From NCBI RefSeq assembly GCF_048007035.1, contig NZ_CP180355.1, positions 5,766,001-5,830,000 of the forward strand: a stretch of 64,000 bases of DNA. The letters run 5' to 3'. The notes under the pieces were generated by a model. That model saw only the letters and a program-made list of their open reading frames with translations, was not told the DNA's origin and did not search any database. The stretch's first letter is position 1. Each line of letters opens with the position of its first letter. The translations under genes were made by a program, and so were the position numbers. This DNA comes from Imperialibacter sp963977595. Its GTDB lineage: Bacteria; Bacteroidota; Bacteroidia; Cytophagales; Cyclobacteriaceae. Shown piece by piece: positions 26,691-34,786 of this stretch.

Positions 26691-27251
26691 ATGGATGATT
26701 TCTACCTTCAAAAAGTGCTCGATGGTGACACAGAGGCCTTTCGGTACTTTGTATCCACTTACAAGAAGTATGCTTTTTCAATGGCATTCGCTATTCTGAA
26801 GAATCAATACCTTGCTGAAGAGGCTGTTCAGGAGTCGTTTATCAAGGCTTTTCAGAAATTGCACACGTTTCGAAGAGAATCGCTCTTTAAAACATGGTTA
26901 GGTAGAATTGTCATCAACGAATCACTGCGAAAAGCAAAGCCAGTAAAAATACAGGCCACCATGACAATTGATGACTTGCCGGAAGCCGATACGTTACAGG
27001 TAGAGAACACGATGCAATCTATCATACAAGCTGATCAAAGCAGGTGCATTTCTATGGCGCTTGAAAAGTTACCTGCCGAGTATGCCCTGGCACTTGAGCT
27101 CTTCTATTTACAGGAGAACAGCATCAGTGAGATCAGGACAATGAGCGGATGGTCAGAATCGAAAGTGAAGATGTTACTACTACGAGGGAAGAAAGCTTTC
27201 TACGGTCATTTGAGCCAGTTACTAAAGTCAGAAACCAGAGAGTTGCTATGA
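26691..27251 (+). CDS. ECF-type RNA polymerase sigma factor
   Basis: A 186-residue sigma-70 family factor of the extracytoplasmic-function group. Region 2 spans about residues 8-75 (FRYFVSTYKKYAFSMAFAILKNQYLAEEAVQESFIKAF), including the -10 recognition helix. Region 4 is at about 120-175 (LPAEYALALELFYLQENSISEIRTMSGWSESKVKMLLLRGKKAF). No region 3 is present, as expected. It starts one base after the preceding stop and overlaps the next gene by ATGA, so the three are one operon. Its regulon is unknown. Confidence 0.92.
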   Translation: MDDFYLQKVLDGDTEAFRYFVSTYKKYAFSMAFAILKNQYLAEEAVQESFIKAFQKLHTFRRESLFKTWLGRIVINESLRKAKPVKIQATMTIDDLPEADTLQVENTMQSIIQADQSRCISMALEKLPAEYALALELFYLQENSISEIRTMSGWSESKVKMLLLRGKKAFYGHLSQLLKSETRELL

Positions 27252-27601
27252 TATCAGAAAACGATCGGCTAAAAAAGCTGTTGGCTAAAAAAGAGTTAAC
27301 AGAGCTTGACGAAAACTTTGAAGAGGTGGTCATGGACCAGGTCTTCAGAGAAGCAAAGCGCTTTTCAGTAACCCACAAGTACATAAGAAGGATGTATGTG
27401 TGCTTTGGTGTAGGATTTGTCCTCGGTCTCGTGGCCATGTTCTCCATTTCAAATCTGGAGGTGTCTCTGGGTGAGTGGGAACTGACGATTCCGTCCTTTG
27501 TACTTCAGGTTCCATTTGTGCTCTTGATACTGTTTCTGGTCGATCGCCTTTATAAAGCCAGGCAGTTTAGCAGGGGAGAGATGGATGTGTTCAACGATTA
27601 A
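27248..27601 (+). CDS. Small membrane protein coupled to the sigma factor
   Basis: A 117-residue protein. The ATG at 27248 overlaps the sigma stop (ATGA) and is chosen over earlier in-frame starts that would lie within the sigma gene. Residues 1-50 are charged and helical (LKKLLAKKELTELDENFEEVVMDQVFREAKRF), followed by two membrane helices (about 56-76 and 86-105). An N-terminal cytoplasmic helix plus membrane anchor directly after an ECF sigma suggests an anti-sigma factor, but no ASD zinc motif is seen, so this is inferred from position. Confidence 0.7.
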   Translation: MISENDRLKKLLAKKELTELDENFEEVVMDQVFREAKRFSVTHKYIRRMYVCFGVGFVLGLVAMFSISNLEVSLGEWELTIPSFVLQVPFVLLILFLVDRLYKARQFSRGEMDVFND

Positions 27602-27767
27602 ACGCAGCTCGAGTCTATGCTCTTGCAATATCCTGTACTAAACAGGTTGCTTCAAGGTTTAAAGTTTGAATTTTGAGGTAAGAAAAAAGGCCAATGGCTC
27701 TAACAAGCGAGCAAACTGTTTTAAATTGTAACCAACTTTTTTTGTCGCATAATTTTTTGATCAGCTA

Positions 27768-28616
27768 ATGTCATTTTCCGATTCAGTTTCAAGCACACAG
27801 CCAGCTCCCCAATCAGTTACCAGTGATAAGGTACTCCAATGGTCAAAGACCCTGCTCGTTACCATGGTGTGGGTCAGCGCAGGCCTTTTTGGTCTTTATA
27901 TCCTGGCCTTCTACGCTGCTCCGCTGGCTGGAGGTAACCTGGACAAATGGAACGACCTGCTCCCCAATCTTTACCGGGAAGGTGACGCAGCAGCCACTTC
28001 CGGTATTGGCCTGCACTTTGCCGCAGGGGGAATCATTCTCATTCTCGGAAGCATTCAACTGATTGATGCTGTCAGAAATAGTTACCCGGCGTTTCATCGT
28101 TGGGTTGGCCGTGTGTATGTTGTCGCTTGTCTGCTTGCTGCCGTCGGCGGGCTGACTTTTATCTTCGTAAAGGGCACCATTGGCGGCACGGTGATGGACA
28201 TAGGCTTTGGGCTTTACGGCGTATTGATGTTCATTGCAGGCATTCAAACCTACAGGCACGCCGCCGCACGCAGCATCGACCTTCACCGGGTATGGGCTTT
28301 GCGGCTCTACGCCCTTGCCATTGGCTCCTGGCTTTACAGGATGGACTACGGCTTTTGGTTTTCCTTTACCGATCGCCTTGGGCACACCGAGCATTTCACT
28401 GGTTTATTCGACCGGGTGATGGCTTTCTTCTTCTACTTGCCTAACCTGCTGGTGGTGGAGCTTTTTGTTCGTTCCCAAAAAGCCAACAGAACGGCCCTGT
28501 ACAACTATGGCGTTGCTTTCATTCTGCTACTTACCACCGGGTTTTTAGGGCTGGGTACTTACTATTTCACCAAGATGTACTGGGGGCCTGCGATTGTTGG
28601 GTGGTTGATGGGTTAG
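27768..28616 (+). CDS. DUF2306 membrane protein
   Basis: A 282-residue integral membrane protein with about eight hydrophobic segments. The DUF2306 core is clear: HFAAGGIILILGSIQLI, FHRWVGRVYVVACLLAAVGG and DLHRVWALRLYALAIGSWLYRM, with conserved histidines (His in FHRW and LHRVW) that resemble a haem- or quinone-interacting membrane family. Function is not established. It stands alone between the sigma operon and the toxin-antitoxin pair. Confidence 0.8.
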   Translation: MSFSDSVSSTQPAPQSVTSDKVLQWSKTLLVTMVWVSAGLFGLYILAFYAAPLAGGNLDKWNDLLPNLYREGDAAATSGIGLHFAAGGIILILGSIQLIDAVRNSYPAFHRWVGRVYVVACLLAAVGGLTFIFVKGTIGGTVMDIGFGLYGVLMFIAGIQTYRHAAARSIDLHRVWALRLYALAIGSWLYRMDYGFWFSFTDRLGHTEHFTGLFDRVMAFFFYLPNLLVVELFVRSQKANRTALYNYGVAFILLLTTGFLGLGTYYFTKMYWGPAIVGWLMG

Positions 28617-28653
28617 GAAGGCAAGAACCAAGTAATGAAAAGGAAGCCTACCT

Positions 28654-28905
28654 CTAGATATCCTTTCGATGCCCAATTCTCCTCACACTGACAATTTTGA
28701 TCTTGTCTTCAATAGCATAAATTACTCTGTAGTCACCAACACGAATTCGCCACAGGCTTTCATTACTCCCCTTTAATTTTTTGCTACCGTCCGGTCTGGG
28801 GTTTTCTGCTAGAGCGTCGATTGAAGAAGATATTTCCTGTACTGCTTGACTTGGTAGCTTTAGGAGTTCCTTTCCCGCCTTCCGTTTGAAATTGATTCAA
28901 TACAC
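28654..28905 (-). pseudogene. RelE/ParE-type toxin with TGA at codon 3
   Basis: A reading frame of 83 codons that encodes a typical RelE/ParE fold: INFKRKAGKELLKLPSQ at the N-terminus, ENPRPDGSKKLKG in the middle, and WRIRVGDYRVIYAIE plus VSVRRIGHRKDI at the end. It would start at GTG 28905, whose G is the last base of the antitoxin stop (TAGTG), the standard TA overlap. The third codon is TGA (28899-28897) where relatives usually have Arg (M-Y-R-I pattern). No other ATG, GTG or TTG lies in the next 30 codons. The toxin is therefore either silenced by a single C-to-T-like change or misread at one base; the rest is intact. Confidence 0.75.
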
Positions 28906-29114
28906 TAGAGCTTGCCTTCTGCTTTTAGCTGTTTTTTCAGCTCTTCCCAGCTAATCTCATCATCATTCTTTCTGCTTTCTGAAATGACTACGTCCAGCAA
29001 TTCTTCAATTTTCCCCTGATGTTCTTCAAGTTGTTCAAGATCTATTTGAACGAAACGCTTTTTATTATTTTCGTCACTAATGAAGGTCACTCCTTTCATG
29101 GTAGGATTTTTCAA
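28905..29114 (-). CDS. Antitoxin of a RelE/ParE-type pair
   Basis: A 69-residue acidic protein without a recognisable DNA-binding fold, apart from a beta-like N-terminus (KGVTFISDENNKKRFVQIDLEQ) and a helical, toxin-binding C-terminus (NDDEISWEELKKQLKAEGKL). The conserved ISxEELKxQLKxxGKL ending is typical of small Bacteroidota antitoxins paired with RelE/ParE toxins. An inner Met at residue 6 is an alternative start. Its stop overlaps the toxin GTG by one base. With the toxin broken, it may persist as an orphan antitoxin. Confidence 0.8.
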   Translation of the reverse strand: MKNPTMKGVTFISDENNKKRFVQIDLEQLEEHQGKIEELLDVVISESRKNDDEISWEELKKQLKAEGKL

Positions 29115-29256
29115 GATATAACGTAAAGTTAACGAATTAATTTATTGGAGAAACGTAGAATTGCACTTGCTTTAGACTCTTTACTGACGGTTATTTTTAG
29201 ACTACTTGTGACTATTTTAGCAAGTAATAAGGGAGCTGAGTAAGCTAACTTTCTCA

Positions 29257-30183
29257 TCAGACTTCAGCTTTTACCGCCACCGCATCCAAAATATACCCAA
29301 TCACCTTCTCGTCAGCAATGATCTGGTTATGGCTGGTGCCGGTTACATGTACGAACGACGACATCGGTAGCATTTCGTTGAGTTCGAGGCCCTTGGTGAA
29401 AGGTACTGTTTTGTCGTGCTCGTCGTAAATCATGTGCAGGTCGAGGTGCTTCAGGTTGTCGGCCTTGTTCCTGAGGTCGAAATAGTCGATGGATTCATGG
29501 TAGTGCTTTTCTACCAATTCACACATTTCGGTGAACACCCGCTCCTTGCAGCCGACCTGGTCAATGATTTCCTGGAAGAAATACCGGGTGTAAGGTGGCG
29601 TAGCAATAATAATTAAATGATTGGGGTGGAAGGCGGTGCTCATTTCATTCACCGTCAGCCCGGCGGCCAGTCCGCCGATGGAATAACCCACCACGGCATG
29701 GTACGGGCCGTTTCGTGAATAGTGGGTTTTTAGCACGTCTCGTATTTCTGGGAGTGCGGTGTGAGTGCCCGCTGACAAGCCATGTCCCTTCATGTCAACG
29801 CCTTCAACCGTATAGCCCTCTGCTACAATTGTTTCAATCATCCGTCGGAAATCAGCGATTTTAGAACCCCAGCCATGAGACAGCAAGATGGTTTTGCCGT
29901 TGCTGTTGCCTGAGGGCTGCCACCGGTAGGCCTTAAGGTCATTTCCCCTGTACTTGATGACGCTAATTTCGGCCTTTTCAATCAAGGCATGCTGTTTGTC
30001 GTTGAACCTCACCCTCGGGGTTTTGGTGAACTGGTTCCAGATAATGGAAGAGGTTAATTTCGGTGACACATGCTGTAGTGTAAGCAAACCCTTGATCAGC
30101 CATTCCATTTGTGTATTGGCCTTTTTGGCTGGCTTCTTTACTTTCTTTTCTTCGCTTGATGTTTGGATAAGTACTTTTTTCAT
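29257..30183 (-). CDS. Alpha/beta hydrolase under TetR-type control
   Basis: A 308-residue alpha/beta-fold hydrolase without a signal peptide. The nucleophile is Ser168 in VGYSIGGLAAG; the oxyanion-side HGWGSK follows strand 3; the acid is probably Asp in MIYDEHDKTVPF; the base is His in TGTSHNQI. It is closest in style to serine esterases or lysophospholipase-like enzymes; the substrate is unknown. It follows the TetR gene by 37 bases on the same strand, and a near-copy of the TetR operator sits 7 bases before its start, so it is probably the regulated partner. Confidence 0.82.
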   Translation of the reverse strand: MKKVLIQTSSEEKKVKKPAKKANTQMEWLIKGLLTLQHVSPKLTSSIIWNQFTKTPRVRFNDKQHALIEKAEISVIKYRGNDLKAYRWQPSGNSNGKTILLSHGWGSKIADFRRMIETIVAEGYTVEGVDMKGHGLSAGTHTALPEIRDVLKTHYSRNGPYHAVVGYSIGGLAAGLTVNEMSTAFHPNHLIIIATPPYTRYFFQEIIDQVGCKERVFTEMCELVEKHYHESIDYFDLRNKADNLKHLDLHMIYDEHDKTVPFTKGLELNEMLPMSSFVHVTGTSHNQIIADEKVIGYILDAVAVKAEV

Positions 30184-30189
30184 AGATAT

Positions 30190-30203
30190 ATACCGATTGG
30201 TAT
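30190..30203 (-). promoter_or_regulatory. Operator, second copy, before the hydrolase gene
   Basis: ATACCGATTGGTAT differs from the palindrome in front of the TetR gene (30823-30836) by one base. It lies 7 bases before the hydrolase start codon, in the position to block an internal promoter or ribosome access. Confidence 0.65.
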
Positions 30204-30220
30204 TTAATAAGGTAAAAAAA

Positions 30221-30811
30221 TTAGACTGTTATTGAATCAATGAGTGAATGAAGGTATTTCTTTACGACACTGTATGACTGCCCATCACCTTCGACCTTCG
30301 AAAGCACAATTGCTCCCTGAATAGAAGTATAAATCATCATCCCAATAGCCTCAGCATTGACACTGGCATCAATTTGTCTTTCCCTGATACCACGGGCCAA
30401 TATTTTGGTAATGGAGGTTTTCATGATACCGACGGATCGAATAGCTTTCGATCTCAATTGAGGGTAGTTGTCGTCTGCTTCTACGCTGGTATTAATAATC
30501 GGGCATCCTCCTGAAAAAGGTGGTGATTTTATGTACTCTTCGTGATAATTCACAATAGCTTTCAGCTTTAGCGGAGCTGTTTCCGCAGCGCTGATCCTCT
30601 CCTTCATTTCCTGCATCACCACTTCGATGGCATATTCGAAAGAAGCTTCCGCTACCTCATCCTTGTTTTTGAAGTTTCCGTAAATGGCCCCTTTGGTAAT
30701 ACCGGCGGCTTTGGTAATGTCAGACAATGACGTAGCCCGGTAGCCCTGCGTATTGAACAGGGAGATAGCTTTCTCTACAATCAGCTGTTTGGTTACCTCA
30801 GGGTTTCTCAT
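30221..30811 (-). CDS. TetR/AcrR-family transcriptional regulator
   Basis: A 196-residue repressor. The start ATG at 30811 is preferred over the upstream in-frame codon at 30862, because the operator and promoter lie between them. The N-terminal HTH is NPEVTKQLIVEKAISLFNTQGYRATSLSDITKAAGITKGAIYGNFKNKDE, a close TetR match, followed by an all-helical ligand domain with YIKSPPFSGGCPI, characteristic of the TetR_C_11-like subgroup. It probably represses itself and the hydrolase downstream by binding the ATACCGATCGGTAT palindrome; the ligand is unknown. Confidence 0.88.
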   Translation of the reverse strand: MRNPEVTKQLIVEKAISLFNTQGYRATSLSDITKAAGITKGAIYGNFKNKDEVAEASFEYAIEVVMQEMKERISAAETAPLKLKAIVNYHEEYIKSPPFSGGCPIINTSVEADDNYPQLRSKAIRSVGIMKTSITKILARGIRERQIDASVNAEAIGMMIYTSIQGAIVLSKVEGDGQSYSVVKKYLHSLIDSITV

Positions 30812-30817
30812 AAGATA

Positions 30818-30849
30818 CAAATATACCGATCGGTATTTTAAAATCAAAA
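30818..30849 (-). promoter_or_regulatory. Promoter of the TetR gene with embedded operator
   Basis: On the minus strand: TTTTG (30849-30845), a 19-base spacer, and TATATTTG (30825-30818), an exact -7 consensus. The 14-bp palindrome at 30823-30836 overlaps the -7 box and the spacer. The expected start of transcription is within a few bases of the ATG, so the mRNA may be leaderless. Confidence 0.6.
30823..30836. promoter_or_regulatory. Perfect 14-bp TetR operator
   Basis: ATACCGATCGGTAT is a perfect palindrome 12 bases upstream of the TetR start and inside its promoter. A one-mismatch copy precedes the co-oriented hydrolase. Confidence 0.75.
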
Positions 30850-30908
30850 TACGGACTATCACACGAAAGGTTTCATAGAAGGAATAGAAAATCTAATTTT
30901 GGCAGCCT

Positions 30909-31964
30909 ATGCCGGATTTGAAGTTGTTGAACTTTGACAGGGTGCCTACTGAGGGGGTGAAAGAACTGCTGGACGATAATGTCATTGGCACGCCGGGAAA
31001 GAGCATGGTGTATCAGCACTTGCAGGCTGCAGAGAAGTATACGTTCATTCCCCAGCCATTTTTTGTCAGCCTGGTGCGCAGAACCAAAGTGATAGCCACC
31101 TGTTGCTTTTGTAAACGGGAAACAAGCAACAGAGGCGTTGTGGGCGAATCGTATTATGTGAGGTACTTCACCTTTCATCCTTCGTTGAGAAAACTGGGCG
31201 ACAAGTACATAGAACGACCTCAGGAAGACGGGGTGTTGCGTCGGGAGATTCGCTCGTTGCTTAGCGGTGCGGATTTTGAAGCAAAGGCTCCCCATTTTTT
31301 TTATGCGTACATCGATGGCGGAAATGTTAGATCGGAAGCATTTGTGAAGAGCTTCGGCTTTGAAAAGGTCGGTTCCTTTGTGTCGCTGGTGTTTAGCCGG
31401 TTCAATCCACGGTTGAGTAAAACTGTTGAGAAGTTATCGCCGGATGAATGGGACAACTTTAAGCCCAGGCTGCTGAAGTTTTACAGCGACCATGTACTTG
31501 TAACCGACGAGAACCTTTTCTACAAAGAGAACTACTTTGTGATCAGAGAACAGGGAGAAATAGTGGCAGGCATTCAGGCAAATCCGGAGAATTGGAAGGT
31601 TCATGATATGCCGGGAAAGGCTGGCAAAGTGATGATGAATGTTTTCCCAAAAGTGCGACTTCTGAGCAAGATCTTTCACCCCAACTATCGCTTTGTCACT
31701 ATAGAAGGAGTGTACTACAAGCCGGGCCACGAAAAGAAGCTGGCCACACTACTGGCACATGCGCTTGCAGTAAATGGTGTCTACTCAGCAGTCATTTGTA
31801 TCGACCCGACTTCCAGACTATTCCCTGTAATGCAGTCACTTGGCCTTGGGTTGGTGAGCAAGCTTCGCAAGCCCAAACAGGTGGACGTGGTAGTAAAATC
31901 GAATGGGGTAGACCTGGCTACGATGAAGGGACCGGTTTATGTGTCGGCGTTTGATGTGAGTTGA
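30909..31964 (+). CDS. Hypothetical protein, probable GNAT-like fold
   Basis: A 351-residue cytoplasmic protein. Two halves each resemble a GNAT acetyltransferase: AFVKSFGFEKVGSFVSLVFSR near residue 140 has the typical G-F-x-x-x-G-x-F ending of a GNAT domain, and QSLGLGLVSKLR near 320 repeats the pattern. The acetyl-CoA loop (Q/R-x-x-G-x-G/A) is not clear, so the fold is likely and the activity uncertain. A TAATTTTG box (30894-30901) lies just before the start. It is followed by a 14-bp stem terminator and has no close partner. Confidence 0.55.
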   Translation: MPDLKLLNFDRVPTEGVKELLDDNVIGTPGKSMVYQHLQAAEKYTFIPQPFFVSLVRRTKVIATCCFCKRETSNRGVVGESYYVRYFTFHPSLRKLGDKYIERPQEDGVLRREIRSLLSGADFEAKAPHFFYAYIDGGNVRSEAFVKSFGFEKVGSFVSLVFSRFNPRLSKTVEKLSPDEWDNFKPRLLKFYSDHVLVTDENLFYKENYFVIREQGEIVAGIQANPENWKVHDMPGKAGKVMMNVFPKVRLLSKIFHPNYRFVTIEGVYYKPGHEKKLATLLAHALAVNGVYSAVICIDPTSRLFPVMQSLGLGLVSKLRKPKQVDVVVKSNGVDLATMKGPVYVSAFDVS

Positions 31965-31970
31965 GAACGA

Positions 31971-32018
31971 ATTAAAGAGGTTACGCTGTACCGAAGCGCA
32001 CAGAGTAACCTCTTTAAT
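31971..32018 (+). terminator. Hairpin terminator after the GNAT-like gene
   Basis: A 14-bp perfect stem, ATTAAAGAGGTTAC and GTAACCTCTTTAAT, with a 20-base loop that can form a further CTGT/ACAG stem. It starts 6 bases after the stop codon. It lacks a long T run but is otherwise strong. Confidence 0.65.
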
Positions 32019-32072
32019 CCCATTCTATATCGTTTTTCCTCTGATTTTTTTGTAATTAGGGTGTCGTATTTT

Positions 32073-34784
32073 ATGAAACACCTGCTTAACTACCGGTTCC
32101 TTATTTTGCCTGTCCTGGCCTTTGCAATAGGACTAGCCGTCTGGCAAATGTATCCCCAGAAAAAAGTTGACTTCAGCTCGGAAGTCAAGCCCATTCTTAA
32201 CCAGCATTGTATTACTTGCCATGGTGGTGTGAAAAAGAACGGTGGCTTTAGTGTGCTGTTCAGAGAAGAGGCCCTGGGTGATACCAAGTCAGGTAAGCCG
32301 GCTATTATCCCGGGTCATGCCGACGAAAGCGAGCTAATGAGAAGGCTCCTGGCCAATGACCCGGAGGTGAAAATGCCTTACAAGAAGAAGCCACTTTCTG
32401 ACGAAGAAATTGACATTTTAAGAAGGTGGATTGACGAAGGGGCAGAATGGGGAGAGCATTGGGCCTATCAGCCGGTGGAGAGGCCAGAACTGCCGGCCCC
32501 CAGGTCTTTTGCTTCTTTGAAGGAAAGTGAAGCGGCCGCTTCGGAACAACCTATAGACCTGTTCATAAGAAAAAAGCTTTCCGAGGTGGGTCTGCAGCCT
32601 TCACCGGAGGCACCGAAAGACATATTGCTGCGAAGAGTAAGCCTGGATTTGACCGGCCTGCCACCGTCTGATGAGTTGGTAGAAGCTTTTCTGACTGAAG
32701 AGAACCCAATAACCTATGAAGAGGTGGTGGACGCATTACTGGCCGACCCTGCTTATGGCGAGCGCTGGACAGCTATGTGGCTCGATTTAGCCCGCTATGC
32801 TGATACTAAGGGCTACGAGCGGGATCCGGGCCGGGAAATCTGGCATTACCGTGACTGGCTGATAAAGGCATTCAATGAAGACAAGCCTTACGATGAATTT
32901 CTCACGGAACAGCTGGCAGGAGACCTTTTGCCCAATCCCACCGATGACCAGCTCATTGCCACAGCCTTCCACCGGAATACCATGACCAACGATGAAGGCG
33001 GCACCGACAATGAGGAGTTCAGAGTAGCTGCCGTACTTGACCGTGTCAATACTACCTGGGAGGTGCTGATGGGCACTACTTTCGCCTGCGTGCAGTGCCA
33101 CAGTCACCCTTATGATCCAATCAGGCATGAAGACTATTATAGATTTGCCGCATTTTTCAATAATTCGAGGGACGAAGACACTTATGACGAATATCCTTTA
33201 CTGAGGCATTTTGAAGAAGAAGACAGCACCAAACTGGTCTCTCTGAAGAACTGGCTTGAAGAAAATGCGACGCCATCCAAAACGAAGGAAGTTGTCCAGT
33301 TTGTGAAGACCTGGCAGCCCGCCATCAATTCGATCACGGCCGACGAATTTGTCGATGCAGAGCTTGCCGATACCAAGTGGCTGGTGTTCCGAAATCATGG
33401 AGTGGCACGGCTGCCCAGCGTGGAGCTGACGGCCAGGAATTTACTCACTTACCGCTACCGAACCAATATAAAGGACGGCACCTGGACGATCAGACTGGAC
33501 GACCGAAAAAGCGGTAGTGTGCTCAAAGAGCTGAAAATGAGAGATACGGGTGGTAAATGGGTAATCGACACGCTTTCTTTTGCCGGGGTAGAAGGACGCC
33601 ACCATGTTTATCTTTCCTACGAAAGCCCCAGCCTTACTAACCCGGCGGCCAACGGTATTTTCTTTGACTGGTTTCATTTCTCCAGCCAGTTTCCTGGGGG
33701 TGAAGCGGCCGATGACGCCCAAAGTACCTACTGGGAGCTGGTGAACGCCAAAGTGGAGACGACGCCCATTATGGTGGAAAATCCTCCGGGAATGGCAAGA
33801 GAAAGCCACGTGTTCGAAAGAGGTAACTGGCTGGTAAAAGGGGAGAAGGTGGAGCCCGGCGTTCCTGAAGTCTTCCCGGATTTGCCGGACGGGGCGCCGG
33901 CCAACAGGCTAGGCATGGCCATGTGGCTGACGGATCCTGCCAACCCACTTACAGCAAGAACGATCATTAACCGACTTTGGGAGCAACTATATGGTCAGGG
34001 ATTGGCGGAAACGCTTGAGGACCTAGGCAGCCAGGGCATAGAGCCAACGCACCCGGAACTGCTGGACTACCTGTCGTGGCAGCTCGTGAATGAGCATGAC
34101 TGGAGCCTGAAGCAAATACTGAAGACCATGGTGATGTCGGCCACTTACAGACAAAGTTCAGTGGCGACCGACGAGGTGCTTGAAAAAGATCAATTTAATC
34201 AATACTACGCAAGGGCACCACGCACCAGGCTCTCAGCAGAACAACTGCGTGACCAGGCATTGGCAGTTAGCGGCCTGTTGAGTCATAAAATGTATGGCCC
34301 CAGCGTGATGCCTTATCAACCTAAAGGAATTTGGAATTCTGCCTACTCCAATGCCGACTGGAAGCAGAGCGAAGGAGAGGATCAATACCGGCGTGGTGTG
34401 TATACTTACTGGAAGCGCACCAGTGCTTATCCGGCCATGCTCACTTTTGACGCCACCGCCAGAGAAGTGTGCGTGGCCCGCAGGATACGGACCAACACAC
34501 CACTTCAAGCCCTGGTCCTGCTCAACGACTCTGTGTATGTGGAAGCTGCCCATCACCTAGCGCTCAAGATGAAGCAATCGGGAGAGTCGACGGCTGATCA
34601 TATAGCCTGGGGATACAAGGCGGCGATGAAAAAGCCCATTACACCAATGAAGAGTGAGGCATTAGAAAACCTGTACAACCAAGCACTCAGAAGCTATGAA
34701 GGGGAGGAAGATGCTGAAACCCAGGCGATGCAATTGGTGGCCGCAGCCATTCTAAATTTGGATGAATTTGTAACGAGGAATTAG
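32073..34784 (+). CDS. PSD1/DUF1549-DUF1553 cytochrome-like protein
   Basis: A 903-residue exported or membrane-tethered protein (N-terminal hydrophobic helix 8-25). It carries a planctomycete-type cytochrome c domain (PSCyt1) with CITCH at Cys46-Cys49-His50, then DUF1549 (about 160-370) with a second motif CVQCH at Cys339-His343, a carbohydrate-binding-like insert near 470-560, and DUF1553 to the C-terminus (about 600-880). Such proteins are paired with DUF1501 proteins, as here, and are thought to act on sugars or polysaccharides; the reaction is not known. ATG 32073 is chosen over GTG 32061, which adds four residues. Confidence 0.88.
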   Translation: MKHLLNYRFLILPVLAFAIGLAVWQMYPQKKVDFSSEVKPILNQHCITCHGGVKKNGGFSVLFREEALGDTKSGKPAIIPGHADESELMRRLLANDPEVKMPYKKKPLSDEEIDILRRWIDEGAEWGEHWAYQPVERPELPAPRSFASLKESEAAASEQPIDLFIRKKLSEVGLQPSPEAPKDILLRRVSLDLTGLPPSDELVEAFLTEENPITYEEVVDALLADPAYGERWTAMWLDLARYADTKGYERDPGREIWHYRDWLIKAFNEDKPYDEFLTEQLAGDLLPNPTDDQLIATAFHRNTMTNDEGGTDNEEFRVAAVLDRVNTTWEVLMGTTFACVQCHSHPYDPIRHEDYYRFAAFFNNSRDEDTYDEYPLLRHFEEEDSTKLVSLKNWLEENATPSKTKEVVQFVKTWQPAINSITADEFVDAELADTKWLVFRNHGVARLPSVELTARNLLTYRYRTNIKDGTWTIRLDDRKSGSVLKELKMRDTGGKWVIDTLSFAGVEGRHHVYLSYESPSLTNPAANGIFFDWFHFSSQFPGGEAADDAQSTYWELVNAKVETTPIMVENPPGMARESHVFERGNWLVKGEKVEPGVPEVFPDLPDGAPANRLGMAMWLTDPANPLTARTIINRLWEQLYGQGLAETLEDLGSQGIEPTHPELLDYLSWQLVNEHDWSLKQILKTMVMSATYRQSSVATDEVLEKDQFNQYYARAPRTRLSAEQLRDQALAVSGLLSHKMYGPSVMPYQPKGIWNSAYSNADWKQSEGEDQYRRGVYTYWKRTSAYPAMLTFDATAREVCVARRIRTNTPLQALVLLNDSVYVEAAHHLALKMKQSGESTADHIAWGYKAAMKKPITPMKSEALENLYNQALRSYEGEEDAETQAMQLVAAAILNLDEFVTRN

Positions 34785-34786
34785 CC

